A stretch of DNA of 64,000 nt from Liriodendron chinense (Eukaryota > Streptophyta > Magnoliopsida > Magnoliales > Magnoliaceae), in assembly GCA_003013855.2 (NCBI GenBank), contig ML058469.1, positions 4,650,001 through 4,714,000 of the forward strand. The letters run 5' to 3'. The position numbers were made by a program, and so were the translations under genes. Shown here piece after piece: positions 52,713 through 63,034 of this stretch. The notes beneath the pieces were generated by a model. It had not been told where the DNA came from, did no database searches, and saw nothing but the letters and a program-made list of their open reading frames with translations. Positions within the stretch are counted from its first letter, which is position 1; every line of letters begins with the position of its first letter.

Positions 52713-54253
52713 TGTTGAGCTCTTAAATGTGCATATTCTAACCCCATTTTATCACTAACTATGCTTGAAATACATGATTAAATACCCAACTAATGCATGG
52801 TTTTGTGGATATAGGAATGAGAGAGAGGACTAACTAATTGAAGGCTTAAAGGCACTATTTACAAGCATTGAAGATCACAAAACCAAGCGTCAAAGTATGA
52901 AAGAAAGAAAGCAGAAGAATACATTGAAGACCGGTCGTCCATAGCCCAGGACCGATTGTCCGACCAGTCCGAACACTCACTAGAAGGGGGCCCTTTGCAA
53001 ATCTCACTGGACCTATCAGGACTGGTCGTGCGACCGGTCATCCACTGCTCAGATCGGTCTTGCGATAGGTCCTTGAATTAAATTTCTTGGGTTTAAAATT
53101 ATGAAAACTCTCTAGACGGTTTTTGTACTTTTGAGACCGGTCGTGCAATCGGTCGTTCAGGAGCTCAAACTGGTTGTGCGACCGGTCGTCTGCGTAACAG
53201 GGCGTGTTCCACAAGCTCCGATTTTCTCTGCGCAGTCCAGCATTTCTTGCGAAATCTAGAACCTTCCGCACTATTCTATAAAAGGGGACCTAGGGCTTCT
53301 TCCTAAGGCATCCTAGAAGAGATTGAGCACGGTGGGAGACGGCGGAAGTCGGATTTGGAGTTCTACAACTCCTCCTAGTTGGTTTTTCTAGTTTTATGTT
53401 TTGTTTAATTTGTTTCATGTTTCCTTGGATCGTGAACGACTAAACCTCTTAACTAGGGCTAAGAGGTGAAGCTTGAGTGAATCTAAGATGTTTCAATTTG
53501 TTGATTTGGTTTCAAGTTGAATTATTAGTGAAGAACAATGGTTTGAAGTTTAAATAAAGTTCTAAGTAGTTTTTCTTAATCTTATGATGGCTCATAGATG
53601 TTTAGAAGAATTGCTTGAGTTCTTAACTGTTTTGAGATAGTCTAGACCTATATGATCCGAGGAATTGGATTCAATACGCTCTAGATCTATGATCTTCATG
53701 TGGGAGCTTCTTACCAAAGGTCTATTTTCTGAAATTTCTGAAGTGTGTAAGATTGTGAATATGATTTGGATCAAGTTCAAATCATGATCTAGTTTTATAT
53801 TGTGACAGGAGTTAATGATGGTTATGCTTGTGATCTTAACCTATTGGAATCGGGACTGACCTATGCAATTGAGTGTGCTCAAGTCTTAGCTTGAATTGAG
53901 AGAATCATGTACATGAATCGTGCATATGACAGATTGATTGTTTTAACTGCTCTATCATCCGACTAGATAGAACTTAATTTCGATTCTAGTTGAGAAAGTG
54001 AGAAACCACAGCGAATTGAGCATCAAGGATTGCTACAAGTGGATCCTTGAACCCCTAGTGCCTTTTATTAATTGTTTACCTTTAGTTTAATTCAAAGTTA
54101 CTATCTACATCAATCTTCTACAAATCTGTTAGTTAGCTCTTCAGTAGAACTATTGGAAGTGTTGAGTGAATTCCTACATAAGTCCCTGTGGATCGACCTC
54201 GGTTTTACTGAGATTATTACTACATTGCAACCCTACACTTGGGGAAGTGAACA
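52713..54253 (+). repeat. Athila 5' LTR (1,541 bp)
   Basis: Starts TGTTGAGCTC, ends AGTGAACA. It includes several ACCGGTCGTGCGACCGGTC palindromic modules (52,930-53,190), the TATA-like CTATTCTATAAAAGGGG at 53,271-53,287 and the conserved end GACCTCGGTTTTACTGAG. The copy at 63035 has a 12-bp longer palindromic module (GACCGGTCGTCCGACCGGTC) that is shortened here. Confidence 0.9.
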
Positions 54254-54259
54254 AGTTTT

Positions 54260-54277
54260 TGGCGCCGCTGCCAGGGA
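54260..54277 (+). promoter_or_regulatory. Primer-binding site, Athila (tRNA-Asp type)
   Basis: TGGCGCCGCTGCCAGGGA, six bases after the LTR end. Athila elements usually carry the closely similar TGGCGCCGTTGCCGGGGA, complementary to tRNA-Asp. Here two or three bases differ. Confidence 0.85.
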
Positions 54278-54793
54278 CTTTGACGGTCTTTACAGAATTT
54301 CTGAAGATAGTTTCTATTGAAATTTTTAAGAATAGTACTAACTTAGTTTGTTTTATTTTGATTTTCTCGTTTGCAAGGATTGTAGGAAGTTAAAGAAGAA
54401 GTGAGGGATCTTAAGTTCTCAAATCAGGTTATATCTTTCTAACCTTACTCTTCTTCTTCCCCTATTCATTTCTATCATATTCATCTCTTGTAGAGTGGGT
54501 GGAGACTCCTTTTTGGATCTCTGATAGGTTGGCCTTGTGCCGCCTTGATTCTTATTGGTTAGGCGCTGTCGTCTTGGATCACCTTGTGCTCAGAGATTTC
54601 TCTTCTCAACTCTATTCCCCTTTCTTCTTTTTCTGCACTTTTCTCAAAAGATTTAAAGAGTGGGTGGGGAGTTCTCTGAACCCCTATTGACCAGGAGAAA
54701 TCGGTCTCTATGCTTGCTTCTGGCTAAGCCATTGCAAGACACCTTGTGCTTCGGTCTTAGAGAGAAGTAAAGGAAGGAAGGAAGAATTCTTTT

Positions 54794-56520
54794 TTGTTTC
54801 ATTCTTTTAGGATTTGCATGCCACATTGGGCTCGGGATTCTAATAACCGACTCATTAGTGAAGGGAAAATAGTAGAAGGAATTGACAGAGAACCACGTGC
54901 TAGGAGTCATCCAAATTCTCCAATTTTGTCTGAAAGTATGGCTGTAAATCAACCCAATCTTATGGCCAATCAAAATCTGGGCCAAAATCAAACCGAAACG
55001 GGAGAGAATGTGGTTGAGAATGTTCCCCAACCCAGAACATTACGTGATTACTTGCAACCAGCAAGAGCGAGCACTCCCTCATGCATAGTTTTTCCACAAA
55101 ATGCAGGGAACGTAGATTTGAAATCGGGAGTAATCCAACTCCTTCCAAGATTCTATGGATTAGATAGTGAAAGTGCCTATCAACACCTTAAGGAATTTGA
55201 TGAGGTGATAGCCACCATGCACTTTGCAAACGTAACTGATGATATGGTGAGACTTAAATTATTTCCTTTTACCCTTAAAGATAAAGCTAAAGGTCGGCTT
55301 CATGCATTAAGGCCAAGATCAATTGGCACATGGACTGAGATGTCTAGGGAGTTCATTAAAAAGTTTTTCCCTACTCACAAAACGAACATGTTAAGGCGCC
55401 TTATCATAAATTTTGCCCAAGAGGAGGATGATACATTCTTCCAATGTTGGGAGAGGTTTAAGGACTTGTTAAATCCATGCCCACATCATGGCTACAAAAT
55501 TTGGCGGGTTATAATCTTTTTCTATGAAGGACTGACTTCACCGATGCGCTAATTCGTAGAGATGATGTGTAATGGGGAGTTCATAAATAAGGAAGCCAAG
55601 GAAGCATGGGATTATTTAGATGAACTGGCTGAGAATGCACAGTCTTAGGATACATCTAGACCAACAAATTCCAAGACTAGCCAACAAAAGGAAAAAATGA
55701 GGAATTTATGTCCTCTCAGAAGAGGATAACATAAGTGCACGTGTGGCTAGCCTTACAAGAAAAGTCGATGCCATGGAATTAAAGAAAGGAGAGACGATCA
55801 ACTCAAAAGACGTTGAAACTGTTTGTGGAATTTGTGCCGGAAATCAACATACAACACAAGATTGTCCCACAATTTCAACAGTCCAAGATATCTTACAAGA
55901 ACAATCAAACGCCATAAACAGTTATCAATGGCAATTTAGTGCTCCAAACTCAAACACGTATAATTCCAGTTGGAAGAACCATCCAACTTCAGTTGGAGGA
56001 ATGGACCCACCGCAAATGCAAATAATGCTCCTCAAGTTCAACCTTTACTAGGTCCATCCCTAGTCATTACACCAAAAGCTACGCTAGAGGAGATGTTGGG
56101 TGCATTTGTATCGGTTCAAGCTGAATATAACAAGACCAATTCTCTTAAAATAGATGGGTTCATGCAAGAGTAATTGAAATTTAATCAAAATTCAATTCAA
56201 GCCATCGCTGACTTGAAAACCTCAATGGCAAAAGTTGAATCACACCTTAGTGTTAGGAAGAAAGGCACACTTCCTACCCAACCTCTTCCTAACCCAAGGA
56301 CCCAATTTGAGATACAAGACGCAAGCTCATCCTCCCAACATACGGAGCATTTTCAAGCTATCACCACTTTGAGAAGTAGAAAAACAATCGATAAATCTCA
56401 TCCGGTGAAGGCCCTAAACCCTAATGATCCAGAAAATTCCAAAGAGGATGATAGCCCGAACAACACTCCACAAGAGAAAGAACCGGAAAGGCAATACAAG
56501 ACGGTTGCCCCGTTTCCGTA
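54794..56520 (+). pseudogene. Athila gag with CCHC knuckle, broken
   Basis: Frames read PRTLRDYLQPARASTPSCIVFP, then LKSGVIQLLPRFYGLDSESAYQHLKEFDEV, FPFTLKDKAKGRLHALRPRSIGTWTEMSREFIKKFFPTHKTN and RFKDLLNPCPHHGYKIW, the Athila capsid domain. A stop (TAA at 55550-55552) follows SPMR, a TAG follows ENAQS, and frameshifts occur near 55,700 and 55,990. The zinc knuckle CGICAGNQHTTQDC at about 55,830 keeps CX2CX4HX4C. A TAA at 56,166-56,174 and another after VAPFP at 56,519 interrupt the linker. Confidence 0.85.
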
Positions 56521-56582
56521 AAGGTTGATTTCACCCAAAACCTTTAGACAAAAACCTGAAATTTTTAGAGGTTTTTAAGCAG

Positions 56583-57176
56583 GTGAAGATCAACATTCCG
56601 TTGTTGGATGCCATAAAACAAATACCATCCTATGCCAAATTTCTAAAGAAATTTTGTACAGTTAAAAGGAAACACAACGTTCACAACAAAGTACTTTTGA
56701 CTGAGAATTTGAGTGCTATTATCAAACAAGAGGTGCCCCAAAAATACAAAGATCTGGGTAGTCTAACCATCTCATGCATAATAGGAGACTACCGGATTAA
56801 ACAAGCCTTACTCGATTTAGGGGCAAGTGTCAACATCATTCCATACTCGGTTTATGAACAACTTAGGTTAGGTGAATTGAAACTCACCAAAACCACACTC
56901 CAACTTGCTGACGGATCTATTCGTATACCGAGAGGAGCGATTGAGGATGTTTTAGTCCAAGTTGATAAATTCTACTACCCAGTAGACTCTATTGTCTTGG
57001 ATACACATCTTGTGATAGGTACCGGTGCTCAAATTCCCGTCATACTTGGCCGCCCTTTTCTAGCTACTGCCAATGCGATTATCAATTGTAGAAACGGGCT
57101 TGTACAAATGTCCTTTGGAAATATGACTCTCGAGCTGAATATATTTGATTTATGCAAACAACCACAGGGAAGTTGA
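56583..57176 (+). pseudogene. Athila aspartic protease region
   Basis: INIPLLDAIKQIPSYAKFLKKFCTVKRK, then ALLDLGASVNIIPYSVYEQL. The D-L-G-A-S motif holds the catalytic Asp of the Athila-type protease, which would cut the Gag-Pol polyprotein. VILGRPFLATANAIINCRNG is the usual C-terminal ILGRPFL block. This 198-codon piece is open, but upstream and downstream breaks isolate it. Confidence 0.87.
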
Positions 57177-58683
57177 TGATGAGATCCACGAGATAAATGT
57201 GATTGAATCATTCGTGGAGGATACATTCCCCTTGACATTATATTCTGACCCTTTGGAGGCATGTGTGACCCACTCTCATGAAATAAATGATGACACAATA
57301 CGAGAGATGGATGTCATTTTAGATGTGATGCCAGTACTTGATAACAAAAGATGGAGGGCACTATTTGAACGGTTACCCTTAAACGAGAACAAGCCCCTCC
57401 CATCCAATATCAAGGCACCAACACTCGACCTAAAACCATTACAAAGTGAGTTGAAATATGTATATTTAGGTCGAGATGAGACATATCCGGTGGTGATTTC
57501 TTCCCACTTGGATGAGGAACAAGAGAGTAGGCTAATAGCCACTCTAATAGAGCATAAGAGTGCCATTGGATGGTCGATTGTGGATCTCAAAGGCATAGAC
57601 CCACTGATTTGTACTCATCGCATACACCTTGAGGAGAACACGAAGATATCTAGGCAACCACAAAGACGACTGAATCCAAATATGAAGGATGTAGTTAAGG
57701 CTAAAGTGGTGAAACTATTGGATGTGGGTATCATTTACCCAATATCCGATAGTCAATGGGTGAGCCCAACTCAAGTGATGCCTAAGAAATTCGGAATAAC
57801 CATCGTAACCAATGCTAATAATGAACTCGTACCAACCAAAGTCACTACCGGTTGGAGAATGTGCATTGCCTACAGGAAGTTAAACACAGTTATAAGGAAA
57901 GACCACTTCCCTCTACCGTTTGTTGATCAAATTTTAGAAAGGTTGGCGGGTCATTCCCATTTTTGCTTCCTTGATGGCTATTAAGAGTACAACCAAATAG
58001 AGATCGCCCTAGATGATCAAGAGAAAACAACATTCATATATCCATTCGGTACTTTTGCCTATCGAAGGATGCCATTTGGACTATGTAATGCCCCTGCCAC
58101 TTTTCAATGTTGTATGTTGAATATTTTTTCTGATATAGTGGGGACAATTCTTGAAGTCTTCATGGATGATTTCTCGGTATTTGGTTGTAGCTTTGATGAG
58201 TGCCTTATGCACTTGAAATCTGTGTTGAAAATATGTAAAGAGAAGAACCTTGTGTTGAATTGGGAGAAATGTCACTTCATGGTTCAAAAGGGGATTGTAC
58301 TTGGTCACATCGTCTCACAAAACGGAATCGAGGTGGACAAAGCTAAAATTGATCTTATCTCTAACTTTCCACCACCTAAGAGCATACGAGATGTGCGGTC
58401 CTTTTTGGGACACGCCGAATTTTATAGACGGTTCATAAAGGACTTCAGTTCACTCTCTCGTCCTTTATGTAACCTACTTCAAAAGGAGAACTCATTCGAG
58501 TGGAATGGAGATTGTCAAAATGCCTTTACTAAACTTAAAGGTATGTTGACATGTGCTCCCATAATGCAACCACCTGATTGGAGCCTCCCTTTTGAAATTA
58601 AGTGTGATGTGAGCGACTACGCTATTGGGGGCTGTGCTAGGCCAAAGAAAAGAGAAGAAGCCATATGTTATCTACTATGTAAG
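57177..58683 (+). pseudogene. Athila reverse transcriptase
   Basis: LKYVYLGRDETYPVVISSHL, then IGWSIVDLKGIDPLICTHRIHLEE, RLNPNMKDVVKAKVVKLLDVGIIYPISDSQWVSPTQVMPKK, TGWRMCIAYRKLNTVIRKDHFPLPFVDQILERLAGHSHFCFLDGY, then a TAA stop (57982-57984) at the DGYSGY motif. It resumes with MPFGLCNAPATFQ and FMDDFSVFG, catalytic MDD at 58162-58170. FYRRFIKDFS and the DVSDYAIGG start of RNase H follow before a frameshift near 58,640. One stop and one frameshift would abolish the product. Confidence 0.9.
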
Positions 58684-58948
58684 TAGAATCTTAAACTCAG
58701 CCCAAGCAAACTACACTACTATAGAAAAAGAACTTTTAGCCGTAGTTTTTGCCTTGGATAAGTTTCGGTCCTACTTGATTGGATCCAAGATCATCATATT
58801 CACCGACTATGTCGCGCTTAAGTACCTTTTTTCTAAGAAGGATGCTAAACCACGTTTGTTAAGATGGATCCTCCTACTCCAAGAATTTGACATAGAAATA
58901 CGTGATAAGAAAGGAGTAGAAAACGTAGTGGCTGACCATCTCTCTTGA
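58625..58948 (+). pseudogene. Athila RNase H
   Basis: MGAVLGQRKEKKPYVIYYVSRILNSAQANYTTIEKELLAVVFALDKFRSYLIGSKIIIFTDYVALKYLFSKKDAKPRLLRWILLLQEFDIEIRDKKGVENVVADHLS: RNase H with the Glu of EKELLAV and Asp of FTDY. It overlaps the preceding frame, evidence of the frameshift, and ends in a stop where the polyprotein should continue. Confidence 0.88.
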
Positions 58949-60030
58949 CTTGTTCTCACCAATTCCCTTGAGATTACCGTGATCAATGACATGTTCCCTG
59001 ATGAACAACTTTTTAAAGTCTTCCAATTGCCATGGTATGCAGACATTGCTAACTATCTTGCTATAGCTACAACTCCAACACATTGGAAAAAGCAAGATAG
59101 AGATAAGTTCTTCAACGAGGTGAGGAAATTTCTATGGGACGATCCTTACTTATTCAAGTATTGTCCCGATCAGATTATACGGAGATGTGTGCCGGATGAT
59201 GAGCAACACAGTATCATCTCCTTTTGTCATTCTTAGTCGTGTGGTGGCCACTTTTCGGCCAAGAAGACCATAGCCAAAATTCTGCAATGTAGGTTTTATT
59301 GGTCCACCATGTTCAAGGACACCCATGAGTTTCGTAAAACATGTGAGCCTTGTCAGAAATTGAGAGGAATCTCCCGTAGAAATATGATGCCACTCAATCC
59401 CATCTTACTAATCGAAATTTTTATTGTTGGGGCATCGATTTCATGGGTCCATTCCCATCTTCTTTTGGAAACGTATATATCTTGCTTGCCGTCGACTATG
59501 TGTCCAAATGGGTCGAAGCGATCCCATGCCGGAATAATGACCATAAAACAATCATTCGTTTCTTAAAAGAGAATATTCTTTCCCGGTTTGGAACACCTCG
59601 AGTCATCATTAGTGATGGAGGGTCTCACTTTTGTAATTGGCCATTTGAAGCCTTAATGAAGAAATATGGCGTAAATCACAAAGTGAGCACTCCCTATCAC
59701 CGACAAACGAGTGGACAAGCTGAGATATCCAATAGGGAGATTAAACATATTTTGGAGAAAACGGTGAACCCCGATCGCAAGGATTGGTCGCTCCGACTTA
59801 ACGATGCACTCTGAGCTTACCGTACCGCTTTTAAGACCCCTATTAGAATGTCTCCCTATAGACTTGTCTATGAGAAAGCTTGTCACTTGCCCGTGGAGTT
59901 AAAACATAGGAATCCAAGGAACGACAACATCTTTAAGGCGAATGATCAGCGGTTAAGGTCGTTCTTTGAAAAACTTCCTTCAGAAGGTATGTCCATACCT
60001 CTGACTGATACTGAGTATCAGGATGGTTGA
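58949..60030 (+). pseudogene. Athila integrase, C-terminus deleted
   Basis: CPDQIIRRCVPDDEQHSIISFCHS then a TAG, GGHFSAKKTIAKILQCRFYWSTMF and CEPCQKLRG give the HHCC zinc part. After a frameshift near 59,440 come GPFPSSFGNVYILLAVDYVSKWVEA, ISDGGSHFCNWPFEALMKKYGVNHKVSTPYHRQTSGQAEISNREIKHILEK (catalytic D in SDGG and E in AEISNRE), a TGA after NDAL, then AYRTAFKTPIRMSPYRLVYEKACHLPVELKHR. From there the text jumps to NIFKANDQRLRSFFEK, so most of the helical linker present in Athila integrases is missing (inferred internal deletion). It would insert element DNA if intact. Confidence 0.87.
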
Positions 60031-61096
60031 TCTCCTAGTCTGATGGAGGTATAGAGTAGTTAGGAATAAGATTTTGTTGCTTTTGTTTACTTGTTCATAG
60101 GTTTGATAGAAGGAGGTAGAATTCCACTTTTCATTCTCTCAGGTACTTTCATTGCTCACTCTCCTTTATTTTCGAATTGCTCTCATGTTTTGCTCATTGC
60201 ATATCTTTTACATTGAGGACAATGCAAGATTTGGTTGGGGGGTGTAGGATCACTAGGATGAATCCAGTGTTTTGTAACGTCTCGAGCAATTATGTAGGAA
60301 CTTGTTCAATTTTTCAAAAATTCAAAACTCCGTTGGAATACTTTGTTTCTATGCATTTGGGATGGTGTGAGTATAAGAAAAAGGAAAAGTAAAGTGAGTG
60401 AAGTTAAATATCTTGAGCAATCTCTAAGATATTAGTCTTATATGAGAATTCTCCTATTTTTATGATTGATAGAATTTCTAAACACTTTTATACCTAGTTC
60501 ACATTACACGATTCTCACGCTTTGAAAAGATTATGTAGAATTGTGGGTTGATTAAGTTTAGATCTAGGGTGTTGAGAAACCAAGCTGGGATACTTTGTCC
60601 ATCCTTGTCCATGGGAAAATAACGAAAGATATGGATTTCTAAAAATCATATCTAATGAAAAAGAAAACGGAAAGGAAGGATGAAAATGGGGAATGATGGA
60701 AAACATGGTAGAAAATTCCGAAAAGGGCTACCTATTACCAACCGGGGGATGGTCTACCCGTAACCAAAGCCGGAAATGGGACGTAGTGTGAAAGCCGTTG
60801 GAAGGATGGTAAGGCAAATTCCAGTCTAGGCTTGTTGTTGATCTATACACCGTTGAATCCATACCTTAATCAATTCACAAGGAAGGTAACTCCGGAAATC
60901 CGTGAGATGAGCATTCACTGAGCACACCAAGATAAATTGTTTGGATTCTTCTATTTATCAATCAATCAACGGGAATTTCATATAAATACTTGTTATGTTA
61001 TGAGAAGGTTAAGGTCTCAACTTCTATCACTAAGTTTTTCTGATTCTTGCACTCGCATATCATTAAGTATATAGAAACATGGTTTCAGAAGAAGAG
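60031..61096 (+). other. Athila post-pol non-coding region
   Basis: No env-like ORF is recognisable. ATTGAGGACAATGCAAGATTTGGTTGGGGGGTGTAGG at about 60,214-60,248 resembles the sequence that precedes the 3' LTR in related elements and may be an internal polypurine-like tract. Confidence 0.6.
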
Positions 61097-61380
61097 TTGG
61101 GTGTTGGGGTCCTAAATAGCGGACACTCTTAAAATAGGCCAAATAACCACATACCTCTGAAGGAATCACACGAAGAACGCCTTCAGGTGCACGCAAAACG
61201 GAAGTGTACGTGACTTCCCTAGCGGGCCCCGCCGATCATCATGTTTGGAACCGCCCGGAAATGGACCCGCAACTCCGTCTCTATTTATGATGAACAGTGC
61301 AAGTGATCGCGCAACGAAACGGGCCCCGCAAACCCTCCGACAATCAAAACCCAATCGGTGGAGCCCACATTTACTTGTCT

Positions 61381-61466
61381 AACGCACCCTGAAATCCGAG
61401 CACCCCACGCATCCAACGCACCCTGAAATCCGAGCACCCCACGCATCCAACGCACCCTGAAAACCG
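61381..61466 (+). repeat. 34-bp tandem repeat, 2.5 copies, in the nested solo LTR
   Basis: Unit AACGCACCCTGAAATCCGAG plus CACCCCACGCATCC occurs at 61381-61414 and 61415-61448, identical, with a partial third copy at 61449. Confidence 0.92.
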
Positions 61467-61650
61467 ATCAACGCACCCCCACAATCCATAGACGAATAAG
61501 AGATGGGTTCCAGATGCGTGGAGCCTTACGCACCCGGCAAATGAACCCACGCACCCGAATGATTTTCAGACACTTGCAATCAAATAAACAGGTGCGTTGC
61601 GGACATTTGACGGATGCGTGATACGTGGCAGCTTCCTATTGGCCGACTTC

Positions 61651-61661
61651 GCCTATAAATA
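61651..61661 (+). promoter_or_regulatory. TATA box of the nested solo LTR
   Basis: GCCTATAAATA, following CCTATTGGCC by about 15 bp; consistent with the U3/R boundary of an LTR. Confidence 0.55.
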
Positions 61662-63021
61662 CCCCTCAACCCGCTCATTTACACACGACAAAAAAAACGA
61701 GAGGGAGAGCAGCCGCTGCCGGAAACCCAAAAAAACCCCGCCGGAATCCTCGCCGGAACACCTCTCCGACCATCGAAATCTTATTTTCGGGCGCGGACAC
61801 GCTACTACAGGTCCGGATTTCATGTATTTAAAATGCACCTGTAAAAAGGCCTCACGCATCTGAAAGTATCGCACGCATCTGTCAATCCGGCCCCATGCGT
61901 CCATAAATTCAGCAACAACCAAAATTGGCAAAATGAACCCACGCATCCAGAATATACATCAACGCACCCCCAAATTCGTCTCAAAATCGACATTGTATTG
62001 ACAGGTGTGTGGAGCCCCACGCACCCGTAAATCAAGTCTCACGCACCCGGAAATCAGCCAATTGCGGAACATGCTAGCAGGTGCACTGGGCTCAATTTTG
62101 AGTATTTTCGAGGTCTGCCGGAGCCGGTCTTTGGTATTTCGAGCATTCCGGACGCAATGGAATGGCCAAACGAATGTTTCGAGAACTCTAAATGAGCAGA
62201 ATCGAGCATCTTCAAGACTTAACCCTACTTGACGCAATGAACGGGATAACTTCCCGGAAAGGAGTCGCTAACATCCGGAGCTATGCAGATATGCTGATAT
62301 TTATGTTCACTGAAAAGGCATGATCCGATTTGTGCCAAAAGCTAGGCCAGCAGGGCCTTGATTACCACAATGAACCGTGCTGAAGAGTTTTTCGATTCTC
62401 TACAAACCAATTACTCAACTGCCACAACACAACAGTCGATGCCCTACCCATCTAGACGGTATCCTCCGGTTAGACTGCGCAGGTACACACAACTGTAGAA
62501 TGGACTTTCCGAGGTCACCTGTCCCTACATTGACAGGCGCGGGCCAAGAGTCGTCCATCTCAGTAATAAACCCTGACAGTTTCAACCCGGGTATTCCGCC
62601 AAAATATGGGACATAGACATCCGACTAATATAAAGGTGGTTCAGTACACAGCAGAGCAAATACAGGCCCCATGGCCACAAACTCTAGAACCATAGTCCCT
62701 GCTGACTAGCCTTTTGCCTTCTAATCAAGGGTCATCGATCATTCGATGTAATTAAGGGTCCGTGCCAGACCACGGCCTGGAATGTACAAGATCTCGGAAT
62801 CTCTGGAATAAAATTCGCCTTGCGATATCTCCTCTTGTGTACCTTTGTGAATGCTTGTAATTGTCTATGAATGTGTTCATTATTCAGAACCCCCAGAGCA
62901 ATAAAACACAAGATTTCGAGGAAAATATCCCCTTTAAGAGTTCATTTTTCCTAGTTCTAACATTGGGTTTCGAAGAACGAAATTTGTTTCGCGCATGTTT
63001 TGCTTGGGACTAGCAAAATGC

Positions 63022-63034
63022 TGGTTGGGGGGTG
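63022..63034 (+). promoter_or_regulatory. Polypurine tract of the Athila element
   Basis: GGTTGGGGGGTG immediately precedes the 3' LTR start TGTTGAGCTC, the site of plus-strand DNA priming. Confidence 0.75.

Larger units (their letters stand above)
61102..62962 (+). mobile_element. Solo LTR (1,861 bp) nested in the Athila post-pol region
   Basis: Starts TGTTGGGGTCC and ends TTCTAACA, flanked by perfect 5-bp target duplication TTGGG (61097-61101 and 62963-62967). No internal coding. It holds a plausible promoter (CCAAT inverse CTATTGGCC at about 61,636, TATAAATA at 61654-61661) and an ACGTGGC word at about 61,624. Many ACGCACCC/ACGCATCC words and a 34-bp tandem repeat lie upstream of it. Superfamily unknown; no cognate internal domain is in the window. 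Confidence 0.88.

Noticed and set aside
54072..54393. Small ORFs at the Athila LTR/PBS boundary as leader peptides
   Set aside because: They overlap the LTR end and primer site and are not conserved as proteins; no evidence of translation.
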